NCBI RefSeq assembly: GCF_021130785.1
Contig: NC_060215.1
Span: 118,010,501-118,074,500, forward strand
Origin: Homalodisca vitripennis
Lineage: Eukaryota; Arthropoda; Insecta; Hemiptera; Cicadellidae
Length of the DNA stretch: 64,000 bases
Reading direction: 5' to 3'
The notes beneath the pieces are model-generated. The model ran no database searches. It saw only the letters and a program-made list of their open reading frames with translations, and was not told the DNA's origin. The position numbers and the translations under genes are program-made. Positions 46,331 to 58,926 of the stretch are shown here, in pieces; position 1 is the stretch's first letter, and each line of letters starts with the position of its first letter.

Positions 46331-49193
46331 TAAACTCGATTACTACATAGATTTACTGGTGAGTTCCTCAGTACTGAAAAAATAGCAACTCTCCACCAGA
46401 TGTAAATGACGTTCTATCGCTAGGCAAGCTGGCTGCCGCTGACAAGAGACGGCCACGGCGGACAGATGGCTCAGCGCACATTACCACTCAAAATTTTGCG
46501 AGAGTTAACGGCAAAACTGGTAAGAAATCTGTTATTTATCAAAGTTTCATAATAAAACTATGTATACTATCGAAAACCTCAGATCTCTCTGAAAAAGAAA
46601 ATACCTGCTAATTCAAGAAAATATTACGGAATATATATTATATTACTGCAGACATTAACCTCAAAGACGCGAACATTTGTACGTGTTGTGTACTGACGAC
46701 ATACTGGTGTCCCAAAATTACAGGAACAAACTTCACCAAATTGCTCAGGAGGTCAAACTGAACGAAATGTTATTATAATGTATAGTCCTATCTTGCTTCG
46801 TTTACCTTAGATCGGCCATTTTGTTTTTTACATACAAGTAATTTTATTTTCAATACGGGTTTACCGATTTTGTTGAAACTTGGCATAAATATTATAAACA
46901 TGAACATAAGTTGAAAAAAAATATTTTTTAAATGTTATGTGTATTTTCAAAATGGCGGCCATTTAAAATATTAAAACCTAAATAACTTTGAAACCAACCT
47001 TTTTTAATGGCCGCCAATCATGTAGGGATCGACATGTGTGAATTTAGATACAACTTTAATATTGTACATAATTTAATTTTGTTTTTTACAGGAAGTAATT
47101 AAATTTTGAAATATTATTGATTTGAAACAGTTATTGAATTTTAATGAATATTTTATATCATGTTCTTTAATAGTAAGGAGTAAAGACTTTATGTCCGAAC
47201 CTGTGTGAACCCTTGAAAGGATATAAAATATAATATATAATACTATTATATATTATAAATAATAATATAATAATTGTTAAACTTTGTAACCGTTTTAAAT
47301 TTAATTTAGATATAGTTCTAGAACATCGTCTAAAGTTATGTGTCTAATTTCTATTACTTTTAGTTTCAAGACTTTTTTTATTTGAAGATAAACAGTAAGA
47401 AGTTGTAGTTAGCTCATTTAACTTTAAGTGTTTCAGTTTCTGTTGGACGTTTAACCCAACAATAAATAATTAGTTCTCATGAATTACTTATTCTAAATTT
47501 ATAAATATTTTTTAGACGATTTGGGAAAAAATACGTTTGTATCTAAACAACAACCAAAGCATTCAATCCTATTATTTTAATTTTAATAGTGTTGTGCTTA
47601 TTACTGCATTACAACGAATAATGACATTGTAAAAATTTCCAGAAAAAAATTATTTTATGTTTGTACATTGATGTGAAGATTTGTTAGTCTTAATTTAAAA
47701 ATTGATGTATTTGAACTTTGATCTTTGTTATTTGGAACACGCATAGTATTTATTTTGTGAATAATATGTAAATATATCTAATATACATGTTCTGATATAA
47801 AAATATATATATTATACCTGGATCATTGCAAAAATGTAGTAATCATTGCTATAGTCAATATTTAATTTGAATAAATTGAAATTGAATCACTAATGTTCTA
47901 TGTTGATGATAGCTCACTTCAAAAACTTAGTTACTCGAGCGCTGAATATGGCTTGTGTTATAGGACTATTAGTCAAGATCTTCCTTAGCTAAATTAAGTT
48001 ATAGATCAATTTCCTAAATTCTAGTTCAATTGGACTGGCACCGTCAAATTTCATTCTATTGTAATGCGGAATATAATAATTTAGGATTTATTTATTGTAT
48101 ATATTCATAACACTAAATTAATAAAAACTTTGAACCACGATTCAACGAACTGTCATATAATTAAGAATACAATATTTCATGATATATGTGTTTTATTTCA
48201 TTGTTTTAAAATCTCACTTTTTGAACATTAGATTTTACCTCTCACGATTCCGATTTCTTAATGTTCGATTTCTTATAACTGCGTTTACAGTAAATGTAAG
48301 ACCTCCTTGGGACTATGCGATCACTTTTTGGTTGGAATGTTTTTTATTATTTTACAATCTTTTACACACCATTCTTGAGTTAAAATAAAAGGGTTGACAG
48401 GGGATCGTTGTACTTACAATGCATTAGAAAGAGTGTTCCAGATGTATACTCTATATCTGTTACATGTTTAGTAGGCTACAGAAGATACAGCCACAGAAAG
48501 AATTTAACAAAATCTATATACATAAAACAAAGTCAGGTTAGTTACATCATTTCTAATTTAAGAATGGCTGTAACGATTATGATGGTCTTTGCTTTATTGG
48601 ATACGTTTTCACCCCGAGTAGCAGAACAACGATTCAAGTATCGTAAGAGTGCACGAAAAATCAGGTAAAGAGAACAAGACTTATAATATTATATAATATT
48701 AGTATATAATATTATAAGAGCCTGTTCACTTTAGTAAACTGTTCTGTGTAAACATTGTTTTATGGTAGCACAATCGTATATTAATTTGATTTATTCACTA
48801 TTTTAACTTTCTCACATGTTGTCGTGAAAGCATGGAGTAAGCTTGATAGTAACAATAGACTACTATTTTTTTTAACTTTTTTGCAACCACTGTTGGGCGC
48901 AAGTAAGAAAAATATTTATATAATAAAACTAAAAGTTCTAGTACAAGTCTACTTTTAACTGTACACTTTAGTAAATATTGAGTATGCAGTGCTTGGTGAG
49001 TACTGTAATGCAGATATCGAAGTAATTTACTATATAACTGTCTCTAGAAATTTGAATACTCTTATAAAACGCATAGATTTTTTACTTTTGACAGAAGTAG
49101 GCTTCTCAGACCTTTGTATGTACCTTGTTCAAGGAAACTAAGTAACATTAACAAGGGCAAAAAATATATTAAGTCTGGAATAAATTACGATCC
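46331..49193. other. AT-rich region without recognisable gene
   Basis: No supported gene. 46690-47020 contains sequence of TE character, with AAAATGGCGGCCATTT near 46951 and AATGGCCGCCA near 47007 facing each other. Frames at 48179-48388 and 48408-48668 have no recognised motif. Confidence 0.35.
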
Positions 49194-50313
49194 GCGGCTA
49201 CTGTTAGGCGACTTCGCGGTACTCTAGGACGTAATGAAGCACAGAATGAATCAACAGTTCGCAGACTCATGAAAAAGTTTCAAGAAACAGGTTCAGCAGT
49301 CGACCTCAAAAGTTCTGGACGTCGTTGTTGTGCCCGAACTGAACAGAACATTGAGGTGGTTCGTGACAGTGTGGCTGTTAGCCCAGCGAAATCAATACGT
49401 CGCCGTTCTCAACAATTGGGTTTAAGATGTTCTTCTGAACGGAGAATTCTTCGGTACGATCTCAAATATCACCCCTATAAAATTCAGCTGACGCAACAAT
49501 TGAAAGTGGCAGATCACCAGAAGTGACGACAGTTTGTTGATTGGGTATTGAGAAATTCGCAGGATGAATAAAACTTCGCAATGAATATCATCTTCAGTGA
49601 TGAAGCGCACTTCCAATTGAATGGATTTGTTAATAAACAGAACTGCCGTATCTGGGATTCAGAAAACCCTCGCATGATTAACGAAAGGGAAATGTATCCA
49701 CAACGAGTGACAGTTTGGTGCGGCTTTTGGTCGGGCGGCGTCATCGGCCCTTATTTTTTTGAAGATCAGGAAAGGCAAGCTGTACAGTGAATGGAGACCG
49801 ATACCGTACGATGATTAGGGAGTTTTTGTGGCCTCATTTGGATAACATAGACGTTGACCAGTTGTGGTTTCAGCAGGATGGTGCCACCTGCCACGCTGCC
49901 CGTGAAACAATTGTGTTGCTCCGTGACCGCTTTCAGGATCGCGTCATTTCTCGTAATACCGACCATCAATGGCCACCAAGGTCGTGTGCCTTAACACCTT
50001 GTGACTTTCATCTTTGGGGTTATCTAAAGTCATTAGTTTATGCCAATAAACCCCGAACCATCAATGAGTTGAAGGAGGAAATTCGACGGGTTGTCGGCCA
50101 AATTGAAGTGGAAACTTGTGCAGTCATGGCTAATTTCAAGGACAGAGTTGTTGCGTGCCAGCGTGGCAGAGGAGGACACATGCATAACATTATTTTTAAT
50201 ACCTGAAATCGGAAGGTTAGATGAACATATTTATGTATTTGATTTCAGATTTTCATTAAAATAAATCTCTTAATTTGATATATCAAAACCGGCGCTCTTT
50301 TTGAATCACCCTA
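49194..50313 (+). mobile_element. Mariner (DD41D, rosa-like) copy 3, 5' truncated
   Basis: Begins abruptly at GCGGCTACTGTTAGGCG, about 220 bp into the element, after unrelated sequence. It ends with a complete 3' terminus (CTCTTTTTGAATCACCCTA) followed by TA. It lacks the 5' terminal repeat and the first codons of the transposase. Otherwise almost identical to copies 1 and 2. Confidence 0.92.
49195..50206 (+). pseudogene. Mariner DD41D transposase, inactivated and truncated (copy 3)
   Basis: Lacks about the first 26 residues. It retains the same TGA (49524-49526), TAA (49569-49571) and frameshift (about 49783) as copies 1 and 2, and the same three catalytic aspartates. One replacement was noticed near the C-terminus: GGHMHN instead of GGHTHN. 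Confidence 0.9.
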
Positions 50314-50638
50314 TATAAGAATATATTTTGTTTGTTTGTTTGCTGCTGGTTTCCACTCACAATCTATGTCCCTTTGGAAATCATTTCATGTTATTTTATA
50401 CATAAGTCTACCACCGAGTGGCAGAGCATTGTGTTTTGTTGTTGGCAGTTAGTATTGATTGTGTACATAATAAAGTCCAAATACAAGGCGGAGCGACAAC
50501 ATTCTGAGCCGGGATTCCATCTGTGACATGACATTCTATTCGCTCAGTCTAATTGATTTTCTCCCTGTTATTTGTTGATTATTCAAACACGAGTCAGACC
50601 CCTGTCGAAGTCGTAAATGCTACTACGTAGTTTATGAT

Positions 50639-50682
50639 GCGTAACTATTGACCCCTTGGCGAACTAGTTGCGTAACTATTGA
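50639..50682. repeat. 31-bp period direct repeat
   Basis: GCGTAACTATTGA occurs at 50639-50651 and 50670-50682, each followed by a C/G-rich CCTTG-type block (ACCCCTTGGC and GACCTTGCTTGG). Two units only. Confidence 0.6.
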
Positions 50683-50756
50683 GACCTTGCTTGGGCGAGC
50701 GAAGTGTACGAGCACATGCATTGATGGCAAGAAGCAAACAAGAGCTGTTCCAGACG

Positions 50757-50824
50757 TCAAGTCCGCGACAGTGTCAGATTTCAGACCCTGCGCTGAGCGG
50801 AAGGTGAAATAGAGCTGAACTCAT
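50757..50824. mobile_element. Partial relative of the 14464-14698 MITE
   Basis: GTCCGCGACAGTGTCAGA through GCTGAGCGGAAGGTGAAA to GAGCTGAACTC corresponds to the right half of the MITE at 14634-14698. Only this half is recognisable. The terminus GAGCTGAACTC matches the complement of the left end of the other copy. Confidence 0.45.
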
Positions 50825-53132
50825 GTAAAAACAAATATATGTTTTGGCCAGTATTTTTTTTTTCGTATTTGATTATCACAATGCAATACCATTTTTACAA
50901 ATACCCTATCAATATAATTATAGTAATTAAAAATATTTTGTAATTTTCAAAGCGTTGTAAATGCTATGACATATGCAAGTCAAAACGTTAAATGACAGAT
51001 TTAAACTCTTTTATCAGCCATGCAAGTAATAAATCACACCTTTAAATTCACTCAGTTACCTTTAATTGAACAAAGACAGTTCATTGGCCTATTGCAATTC
51101 CTTCACAATGGACTTTTCAAAAATGTTTTAGATATCTTCGCTAATCATGATATCCACATCCCAAAACCATCCCAGTCCTAGTTTTTATGTATTATGGGAT
51201 TATGCAATAACTGTTGTAATTTCTGAGTCAGATCAAAATTGATATCAGAATAGTGCATATGCCTTGGATAAGTTTGCATTAGCTAGTCTCTTTCAAACCT
51301 AGTTAACAATTGACAGGCATTTGAATTTCTACGATATTTAATTCTAGCAACTGCACAGTAAAGACAAAATGTTCAAGCAATTTTAACCAAGTTTAATTCT
51401 TCAGGTTAATTTTTCACCATCTCTAAAGATTTTAAAAATAGCACCATTTGAAGTTTTAAAAGGAAATAGTTATATCTAAGCCATTTAACATTATGAACTA
51501 CATCAAAAAGGATTTTAGAATTCAACATAATATAAAACAACTTTTGTTTTGTTTTGTTAGAAGTATATTGTGACAATACAAGTTAACCAAATCATCACTA
51601 TAATATCCAGCTGATAGCAACAACACTTGGCACAACTGTATTTATATGCCATAATGAAGTCTGTAAGCCAAATTCATTGACATAGTGGTTATTCTCTTCT
51701 AAAAAGGATAAGAAAATCTATTTTTCAGAGAATACAACAATAATTAGAACAATCTATGAACCCTATTTATTATGATATATTTTAATGAAACTTTCAGGAA
51801 ATATTCTTCAATAAATGCAAAGCACAAGTAAATTTTAACTAAATAATATAACAATAATTCATAACTAGTTAGCCATTAATTTGATAATTAATCCTTACAA
51901 TATTTGTTTTTACTAATAGATTTTCAGTATTATATTCATATCTTGGGCCTGGTTATTTTTTTATTGTTCATTTATGTAAAGAGTACATTTATGTAAAAAG
52001 TTATTGAAAGTAAACTCATTTGTTAGAAAGGTATTAACAATTATACAATTCATTAATGCTCAGGCCTAACCCTGTCCATTATGAGATGTTTTGCTTTTTA
52101 TTTAAAATTTCCAGAACAGTAAAAAATGCAAGAAAATGAAGCTCTTTTCAGGAAGAAAGGCAATATGTTTAAATTTTTATTACCAAATACTAAAGCCTAG
52201 TAGAGAAATTGGAAAGTACAAGGATTATTTTTTAAGTCAAATCAAGTCACATTTATTTAAACTATAGGAGGCAATTATATATCAATATACAATACAATAA
52301 TATAATATACTATGCACATGTATGTTCAATTTAAAAAATAAGCTATCACGCAAAAATACAATACTGTATCTTAAGTGAATTTGGAGTTTTGAGCTTTTAA
52401 CTAAAAATGAATAAAACTTACATGCAATACAATAGTAAGACTTATAATACTTTAAATTTTATTACCTATTTTTAGATTATATAACTTTTGTCACATAACT
52501 TTTTAGTATAGTATTAATCTTCTTCTAATCACAAATTAATCTAACAGATAATCAAATGAATTTTTATTTTTTGTAAGAATCACTTTGTTTTGCAATCCTA
52601 ATAATGAAAATACATTTCTTAAATAAAAATGTTACGAGTTTAAGTTGCACATTAAGTGTTGCTTTTATACAACACTTGAGATTAATTTATTTTGTTAAAT
52701 GAAATACGCTTAATAAAAGAAGAATATGTTCAGGTAGATACATGGTGCCATGAGCAAACAATGCATGCCTATGAACAAGGAATGTATATTCAAGAGAAAG
52801 TTCTATAATATAGCGCTGTCAAATGATTGTAGGTATTATAAATTCTAAAGTAATGTTTGGCACTAATATTGGCTGCCAAATAAACACATGCAGCAGCTAA
52901 ATTACATCATATATACTTCCAATGAATGAGTGCAAGATCTTACATCAGCCATATTGTACTTTATTCACACTACTCCTTGCAATCAATATATTGATTTAAT
53001 GTAATTGTTATACTACTAAAATAGCGTTTAAAATATTATGTGTGTTTGTCTTTGTTATATGACCTGATATGTACGTTGTTGACATATAATATCCTGTAAT
53101 ATTGACAGGAGATTTTAATTCTAATTCCAATA
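50825..53132. other. AT-rich region without recognisable gene
   Basis: More than 2 kb of low-GC sequence with no credible open frame on either strand and no motif recognised. Confidence 0.4.
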
Positions 53133-53322
53133 ATGGGTTGTACTCTGGCTTATGACAAACGAATTGCTGCTCTTTGAGAGCAAGTCTTGCAACAATTTGA
53201 AGAAGACAAAGTACCGCAATGTGTTGCCACGGACACTGCTACCATGACTGGTCATCACCAACAGTTTTCAGCACATGGATGTGTTAAGAGGCCAGCGGGG
53301 GAGGACACCAACCAGACCAGGG
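53133..53322 (+). other. Short coding-like remnant, unrecognised
   Basis: From the ATG at 53133 the frame reads MGCTLAYDKRIAAL, a stop, then EQVLQQFEEDKVPQCVATD and KRPAGEDTNQTR. The composition and GC content stand out from the surroundings. It ends near an AGG/GTTTG junction at about 53322. Family unknown; it could be an exon remnant or TE scrap. Confidence 0.25.
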
Positions 53323-54333
53323 TTTGATACTATAAAGCCCATTAAATAATAAGCAATTAAAAGTTATGTTCTAAATGTTCCTTTGTCAAAAATTAGAGCA
53401 ATAAACATATGGCTAAGAAATCTTTACACTCATACAAAGTTAACTTGAATTGAAAGCTAATACATTTAGATTTTTATGATAGAATTAGTAATTAAAAATA
53501 TTCTGATGTTATGTAGGTAACTATATGAACCTTATGCAAATTAGTTTAGTTTATTCATTCTGGGTAGAATATTAGATTTCGAAACTTATAAGGGCTGGAA
53601 ATACGTTTGATAAGAAATTCGCTCAGTAGCAATTATATTTTATATTAGTAGTATATCTATTGGATTTACAAATATGGCATTTCAGTGTTTGCTTTAATCT
53701 TTATAAAACCCTGATATAAAATAAGGTACAAACAACTAAATTGTGTTATAAAATATTTTAAATAATTAATTTCTTTCTGCTACTCTACACGCGTGAGTCT
53801 GGAGGTACTTAGTAAAGTATATTTATCTTCTAATTTTCAGATCTACTGTAAAGAATATAGTACAAGAAACAAATAATAATTTTGTAATGATGGAATTTCC
53901 AGGTTATTTTTGGATTTTCTCCAATAATACCATGAATCCAAATCACAATCGTCCAAAAATATATACAGTGTTCTCAAAAAGGTGTCACAAACTTCTGTGG
54001 GTGATAGTATTCATCATTTCAAAGAAAATATGTTATAAAAGATAGATCGAGAAATGACTTAATTTGCCACTAGCCTCCTTTTTGTATTTGTATAAAAAAT
54101 GATTATCTCTAAAACTAATTAAGCTAAAGAATAGGTTTGAATTAATAAGAAAAAAATAAAAAATGTGTTATATTTTTTGTTTTATATTAACAAAATTGCA
54201 CATGTTGAAAATATTACATTCAAGAGAGAAAAATTCCATCCTGGCAGTCTTTACAAAACTAAAATGTGTGCCTTAATATTAAAAATGAAAAAATTTAGTA
54301 CATTCAATATGCATTTTTTGAGAAGTTGGGACT
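53323..54333. other. AT-rich region without recognisable gene
   Basis: Nothing recognised. The sequence CAGTGTTCTCAAAAAGGTGT at about 53967 has the look of a transposon terminus, but no partner was found. Confidence 0.3.
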
Positions 54334-54415
54334 GTGGACCCACTGTCCACCCCTTAAGAAGTGGGTAAGAAATGTTTCTGACAGTTTTACGACGTGGACC
54401 TACAGTCCGTTTACC
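54334..54415. repeat. Dispersed repeat, copy 2 (mate at 1608-1689)
   Basis: See 1608-1689. The last 31 bases, from TTTTACGACGTGGACCTAC on, are identical between the copies; differences cluster in the middle. Confidence 0.6.
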
Positions 54416-54639
54416 AAATGTTAATCAGTTTTAAAATTTACATCATGTGGAAGGATTTTTACATTGCACTGAAAGTCACAGGATGCAGCAATGTAAAATT
54501 GCTAGAAATCACTAGACAGTAAGAGCGAAAAAGTTGCAAAATATTTTGAAAGCTCTAATCAAGTTTTTTTGCTAAAATAAATTTACTTTTAACCCGTTGA
54601 GTGTGTGAGTTGGAATTGTGGAGGGTACATACTCAACTT

Positions 54640-56235
54640 CAAGAACTGTCAGATAATTTTTTGTTGCTCAAATTATTTTAAAGAGCTTATTCTGAGATCA
54701 ATTATCACCACAGTGGGGTTTCTTGGTAACATTCCATTTGTATGTACAGGGTAAAGTGTTGATTTTGATCAGCATCTAGAAAATATCAACAGAACAAGAA
54801 TCAAGTAGAAAACTTCAAGTTCATTACTTATCTTGGTGAAGTCAAAATTAGTTCTTGAAAGTGTGTGCTGATAAAATAGTATACCCATTTATTGAAGAAA
54901 TAAAATCAGCTCGTTATTTCAGCACAATCATAGATAAAACCACAGATTGTCTCGCAAAGAGTAGTTAGATTTTATTATTTCATATGTTTTGTGTCAAGAA
55001 GGGGACAAACTAAGAAGTTCATAAATATTTTTGAAGCTCACTGACACTCAGAAGAAACCAAGAGAAAAAATAACACATAAAAAAATGTTTACTGAGTGAA
55101 TTTTAATTCCATTTGAACAAGTGAATCTGTGTCACACAGATGCTATGGTAATTGGTATTGAGATGAGCTCTACTTGGGAAATGTTCCAAACTGAACAATA
55201 TATGAACCCTAGATATGGAAGATTTTTCTAAATAATGCTAAAATGTCTTCACTAAACTCCAATAACAAGATAGTGTGCTGGAATAGAATGGATAAATTCC
55301 TTAGCAAAACATCTGTGTTGTAATGTTGGCATTAAATGAATTTGAATACCTTGAATTACCAGTCAAAGTTCATGATGATATTAATGGACTGATTGCATGC
55401 TATAAATTATGGTTGCTATGAATTTATTGCTTTAACAACAATTTGGTACAAATTATTGAAGAGTACTGATTTAAAAATATGATCTAATAAATTCCAAGCT
55501 TTTCTAACTTTAAGGTTAATAAATTAAGAATTTATAGTTTATAATAAACTAATGAGAAATCCATGTGTTCAACTTCTTAAAGAATTTAAAAAAAGTTTGA
55601 AGTACCACTTTAAGTTGGTTCTGAGCTAAACATGACTAGGACACGAAAGAAAAAAGATTTTATGATGAAACTGGTAAAGACAAATACATTTTCACACCAG
55701 ATAAAGTAAATGCAATTTTATCATCCCACTGTTGACTGAATGATCATCCCAGCCTCAAGACAGTTTCCACCATTGATGATTCCAGCATCTTTGAAGATTA
55801 AATATAAAAAGAAGAATGACCACAAGATTGAACACAGGAGTTGACCTCACAGTATTTGCAGATCAAGGTTGCAGAGAAAAACAAATAGAAAATCAAACTA
55901 AAAAATTAGAATATGCTTTCCCTTAGACATGCAAAAAGAACTTTGTCTTTTTACAAAGTTTTCAAATAGCTGAACTTTATGAAAGTAATAGCATTTTGCT
56001 AGCTTTAGACGTCCCCAACTTAGTTTATAAAATAGGATTAGAATAACATACCTTTGACATTCAATTGCTGCAAAGTCTGGTGAGAAAGCATTCAGTAAGC
56101 TCTCTTTAATAATAAAACCCTGCTTAAGGTCATCTAGAACTGAATAGACTTAATGATTAATCTCTTGATGATATTGATCGAGTATTGGATATGAGCGCAC
56201 ATATAAATTATTCTTTGATCAAGTAATTAATTAAT
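54640..56235 (+). pseudogene. hAT-type transposase pseudogene (ZMYM1/DUF4371-like)
   Basis: At about 54868-54970 the frame reads PFIEEIKSARYFSTIIDKTT, then DCLAKSS and a stop. This is the I-x-x-E-I-K-x-A-x-Y-F-S-x-x-x-D-x-T-x-D block containing the first catalytic Asp of this family. Towards the end (about 56075-56220) a frame reads SGEKAFSKLSLIIKPCLRS, then LDDIDRVLDMSAHI, corresponding to the S-A-E-R-x-F-S-K-L-x-x-I-K hAT dimerisation block. The approximately 1.1 kb between is broken by many stops. The Asp/Thr/Asp cluster is intact but the gene is dead. Confidence 0.6.
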
Positions 56236-56489
56236 CATTGGTTGCAATTAAGACTGGGAAAATCTTCTTTATTTTCATGACATTAATAGAATTTTGTTCA
56301 TCAACAAAATTTATTCATTTATACTGGATTAAGTAATCAATAGTGTTACCTGCCTTATTTCTTTGTATGTTATTTGTCTATTAATAAGAGCTAATTTATG
56401 TTGCATAGAAATATATTGTAATTAGCTTATTATCTTAGTATAAGCTCATGTAGACATTATTTTATTGTTAGAGAGAAGAATTGGTGCAG
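56236..56489. other. AT-rich spacer
   Basis: Low-complexity AT-rich DNA following the hAT pseudogene; no gene seen. Confidence 0.4.
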
Positions 56490-56745
56490 TCTTCAATATT
56501 ACGGGTGACATCCACAATAATCATGACTGGGTCATCTAGAGGTGGCAATTGCTACTTCTCAGAGCGTAGGAGGTGACAGAGCTCTCACACCCAAGAATAG
56601 AGATAGAGATAGAGATGGTTCCATGAACCATCCCCAAGCTTATGGTAGATTCGCCTTGGGGTGTGAAGGGCTGGACCTCATGCTTTGTGAGAAGAGCAAT
56701 ACTCTCACCTCATGACAAGGGCCCACGGTCACCCCCCTCGAATCA
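56490..56745. other. GC-rich block of unknown nature
   Basis: A 250-bp island much richer in G and C than its flanks, with AGAGATAGAGATAGAGATGG near 56600, facing GGTTCCATGAACC, and a final GTCACCCCCCTCG. No continuous frame carries a known motif, and tRNA or 5S rRNA control boxes were not seen. Possibly the remnant of a SINE or of an exon. Confidence 0.3.
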
Positions 56746-56929
56746 GTCAAATTCTAAACTCGTTAGTAGGTAGAGAGCAACAGCAATCTGTATTTCATTA
56801 GTATTATACAGTCCACTCATAATCGTTGTAATAGTAGTTTGTGTCAAAATCACATTACATATTTTCAGTTTTAAACAAAGTGTTTTATTTATTGATTATT
56901 AATTCCAGTAGTTAAGGTGGACCACGTGT

Positions 56930-57369
56930 GCTGCAACATGGTCCAGTCGTGCCAGATTTGTTAAAACTTTATAGACTGCCCATTGTAGACTACAATTATC
57001 ATCATTGTCAAAGGCAATAGAACAATGTGTGCAATGGAAGAAGTTGATAATAGCACACAACATGGGTCACCATGTTAAAGTGTGCGGTATATCTAAAACA
57101 ACTGTTGAACCTAAGAAACTGTGCCCGCATTGCCAACAATCGATAACCGTGTCTAACTTGAGCCATCACTTTTCAAAGTGATCTCCCCCAGAGCATGTGG
57201 CTTTAAAACATAAGAATTGTGTTGCATCTCTAGCTATCATTTCATCATCACCGCCAAAAGTACCACACCAAGAACCAACTGCTAGTACATCTGCCATTGC
57301 ACACGGAATTCAATTCAATACATTCTTTCTATTGCACAAGGTACACATAAGTACAACGCAATCGTCAAT
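56930..57369 (+). other. Coding-like remnant with zinc-finger-type pattern
   Basis: Around 57070-57190 a plus-strand frame reads HVKVCGISKTTVEPKKLCPH, continuing CQQSITVSNLSHHFSK. This gives C-P-H-C followed by an S-N-L-S-H-H pair, like a C2H2 or related finger. It then meets a stop. A Ser/Pro-rich continuation (SSPPKVPHQEPTASTSAIA) lies in the same frame after the stop. Could be an ORF1 or transposase scrap; unassigned. Confidence 0.3.
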
Positions 57370-57526
57370 ATAGAATAAATATAAATATAAGTATAAAAAT
57401 GCTATCAATAAAATCAAATATTGTAGTACTCAAAAGAAAGAAATAATCACAAAAAAACAACCATTTACATTAAAATTTAAAAGCCACTGTCAGAGAGGAA
57501 TTCATTTACATTATAACATTCCTTTA

Positions 57527-58055
57527 CTAGTACCTCCTCAGGTTCCTTAGTAAAATTGTCTCCTCATAAACATCTTTCAAATTTTGAGGGAGAGAGAGCA
57601 TTATAAAAACTACACCTGCGTGCATCACCCTAGTCTCGTGCAGGGACGAACGATGTGAGGGAGTACGAAGCAAAGTGCTGTGCCTCGTCGGGTAGACATG
57701 AGTGCTTCTCACTGACGAAATCTGACACAGATGCTTCCTCACATACATGACAACTGTAAAAATGCAAAGGGATGTCATTGTTAGAATGTTGAGATTCCTA
57801 AATAAACCATGGCATGAATGAAGATTTGGGTCCCTACATATGATCCATACAGCTCTCTTTTGGACCAAAAGTGTATGCTTTGCAAGGAGAGGCATCACCC
57901 CAGACCTCAATCTCATACGCTAACAACGAAATGAAGCACCCGTGGTAACCAGTCACCAACCTATCTCTGTCCATAAATGTACTCAGAATTCGCAATGCAA
58001 AACACACTTGACTCAGTTTACCACAGAACCTAGATACATGAGTAGACCACTGCAA
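57527..58055 (-). pseudogene. Non-LTR element D: C-terminal region of ORF2
   Basis: Two overlapping frames. 57834-58055 reads WSTHVSRFCGKLSQVCFALR, then YHGCFISLLAYEIEVWGDAS (the S-x-x-x-Y-x-x-x-x-W-G block). 57527-57916 reads LLVQKRAVWIICRDPN, then LNILTMTSLCIFTVVMYVRK and so on, the usual post-RT blocks of CR1/Jockey-type proteins. A one-base shift joins them near 57880. Confidence 0.7.
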
Positions 58056-58191
58056 TCTACTATCGATGGTTACACCCAGGAAACACGTAGACTGAGATGG
58101 TTCTATTAAAGTTTCATTTATGCTAAATCAGAGGGTTGTTTTTTTTTTGTTAGAAACTTAATAAATATGGTTTTTTTCTTAGTGTTCAACA

Positions 58192-58920
58192 TTAGGTTAT
58201 TTTTTGACAGCCAACTGTAATATTTACTAGGGAAGAAGATGCTCGTAGGTCACTATCTGAGCCACCAAGAAGAACGATAGCTTCATCCGCGTAGAGTACC
58301 AAATTGGCGTTTCCCCTGCACACATGAGTATCGTTGATATAGAGGATAAAAAATAATGGGCCCAGAATGGAACCCTGCGGCACTCCATACTTGTTCTCAA
58401 TTAAATCTGATTTTGAAAACTCAAGTTGAACGAACTGTGTCCTGTGGGACAAATGCGTTTGTAGCCATGGAAGAGCTACGCCTCTAACTCCATACCCTTC
58501 CAGCTTAGAACACAATATACCATGATCTACACGATCGCCTTTGAAAGGTCGCAAAAGATTCCTAAGGCTGCCTGGCGTTTTTCTAGGTGATCAATAATTT
58601 GGTCAACAAGAGAAATCACTGCGTCACCTGTTGAATGATTCTGTCTAAATCCAAACTGATTTGGGATCAGTACATTGTGGCGCTCTTAAAAGGCAGACAA
58701 ACGAGAACAAACGAGCCTCTCCAGCACCTTAGATAAAGTAGGCAAGAGAGAGACACCGGTCTGTAGCTGTCCACAGATTCCCGATCACCTTTCTTAAAAA
58801 CTGCGCAACTTAACTATTTTGAAACAATTTGGGAAAACACCATCTGCATTTGATTCATTGAACAGAATACCCATTGGATTTAGAAAACAACCATAAAATT
58901 GCTTCAACAACCAAGCGGAA
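58192..58920 (-). pseudogene. Non-LTR element D: reverse transcriptase
   Basis: 58560-58920 contains frames with YRPVSLLPTLSKVLERLV, NQFGFRQNHSTGDAV and GIFCDLSKA. 58192-58554 continues GVRGVALPWLQTHLSHRTQF, YGVPQGSILGPLFFILYIND and ends in VLYADEAIVLLGG. The catalytic Y-A-D-D box is Y-A-D-E here, so the second Asp is replaced by Glu. That should cripple polymerisation even without the frameshifts. Confidence 0.75.
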
Positions 58921-58926
58921 ATTTCG

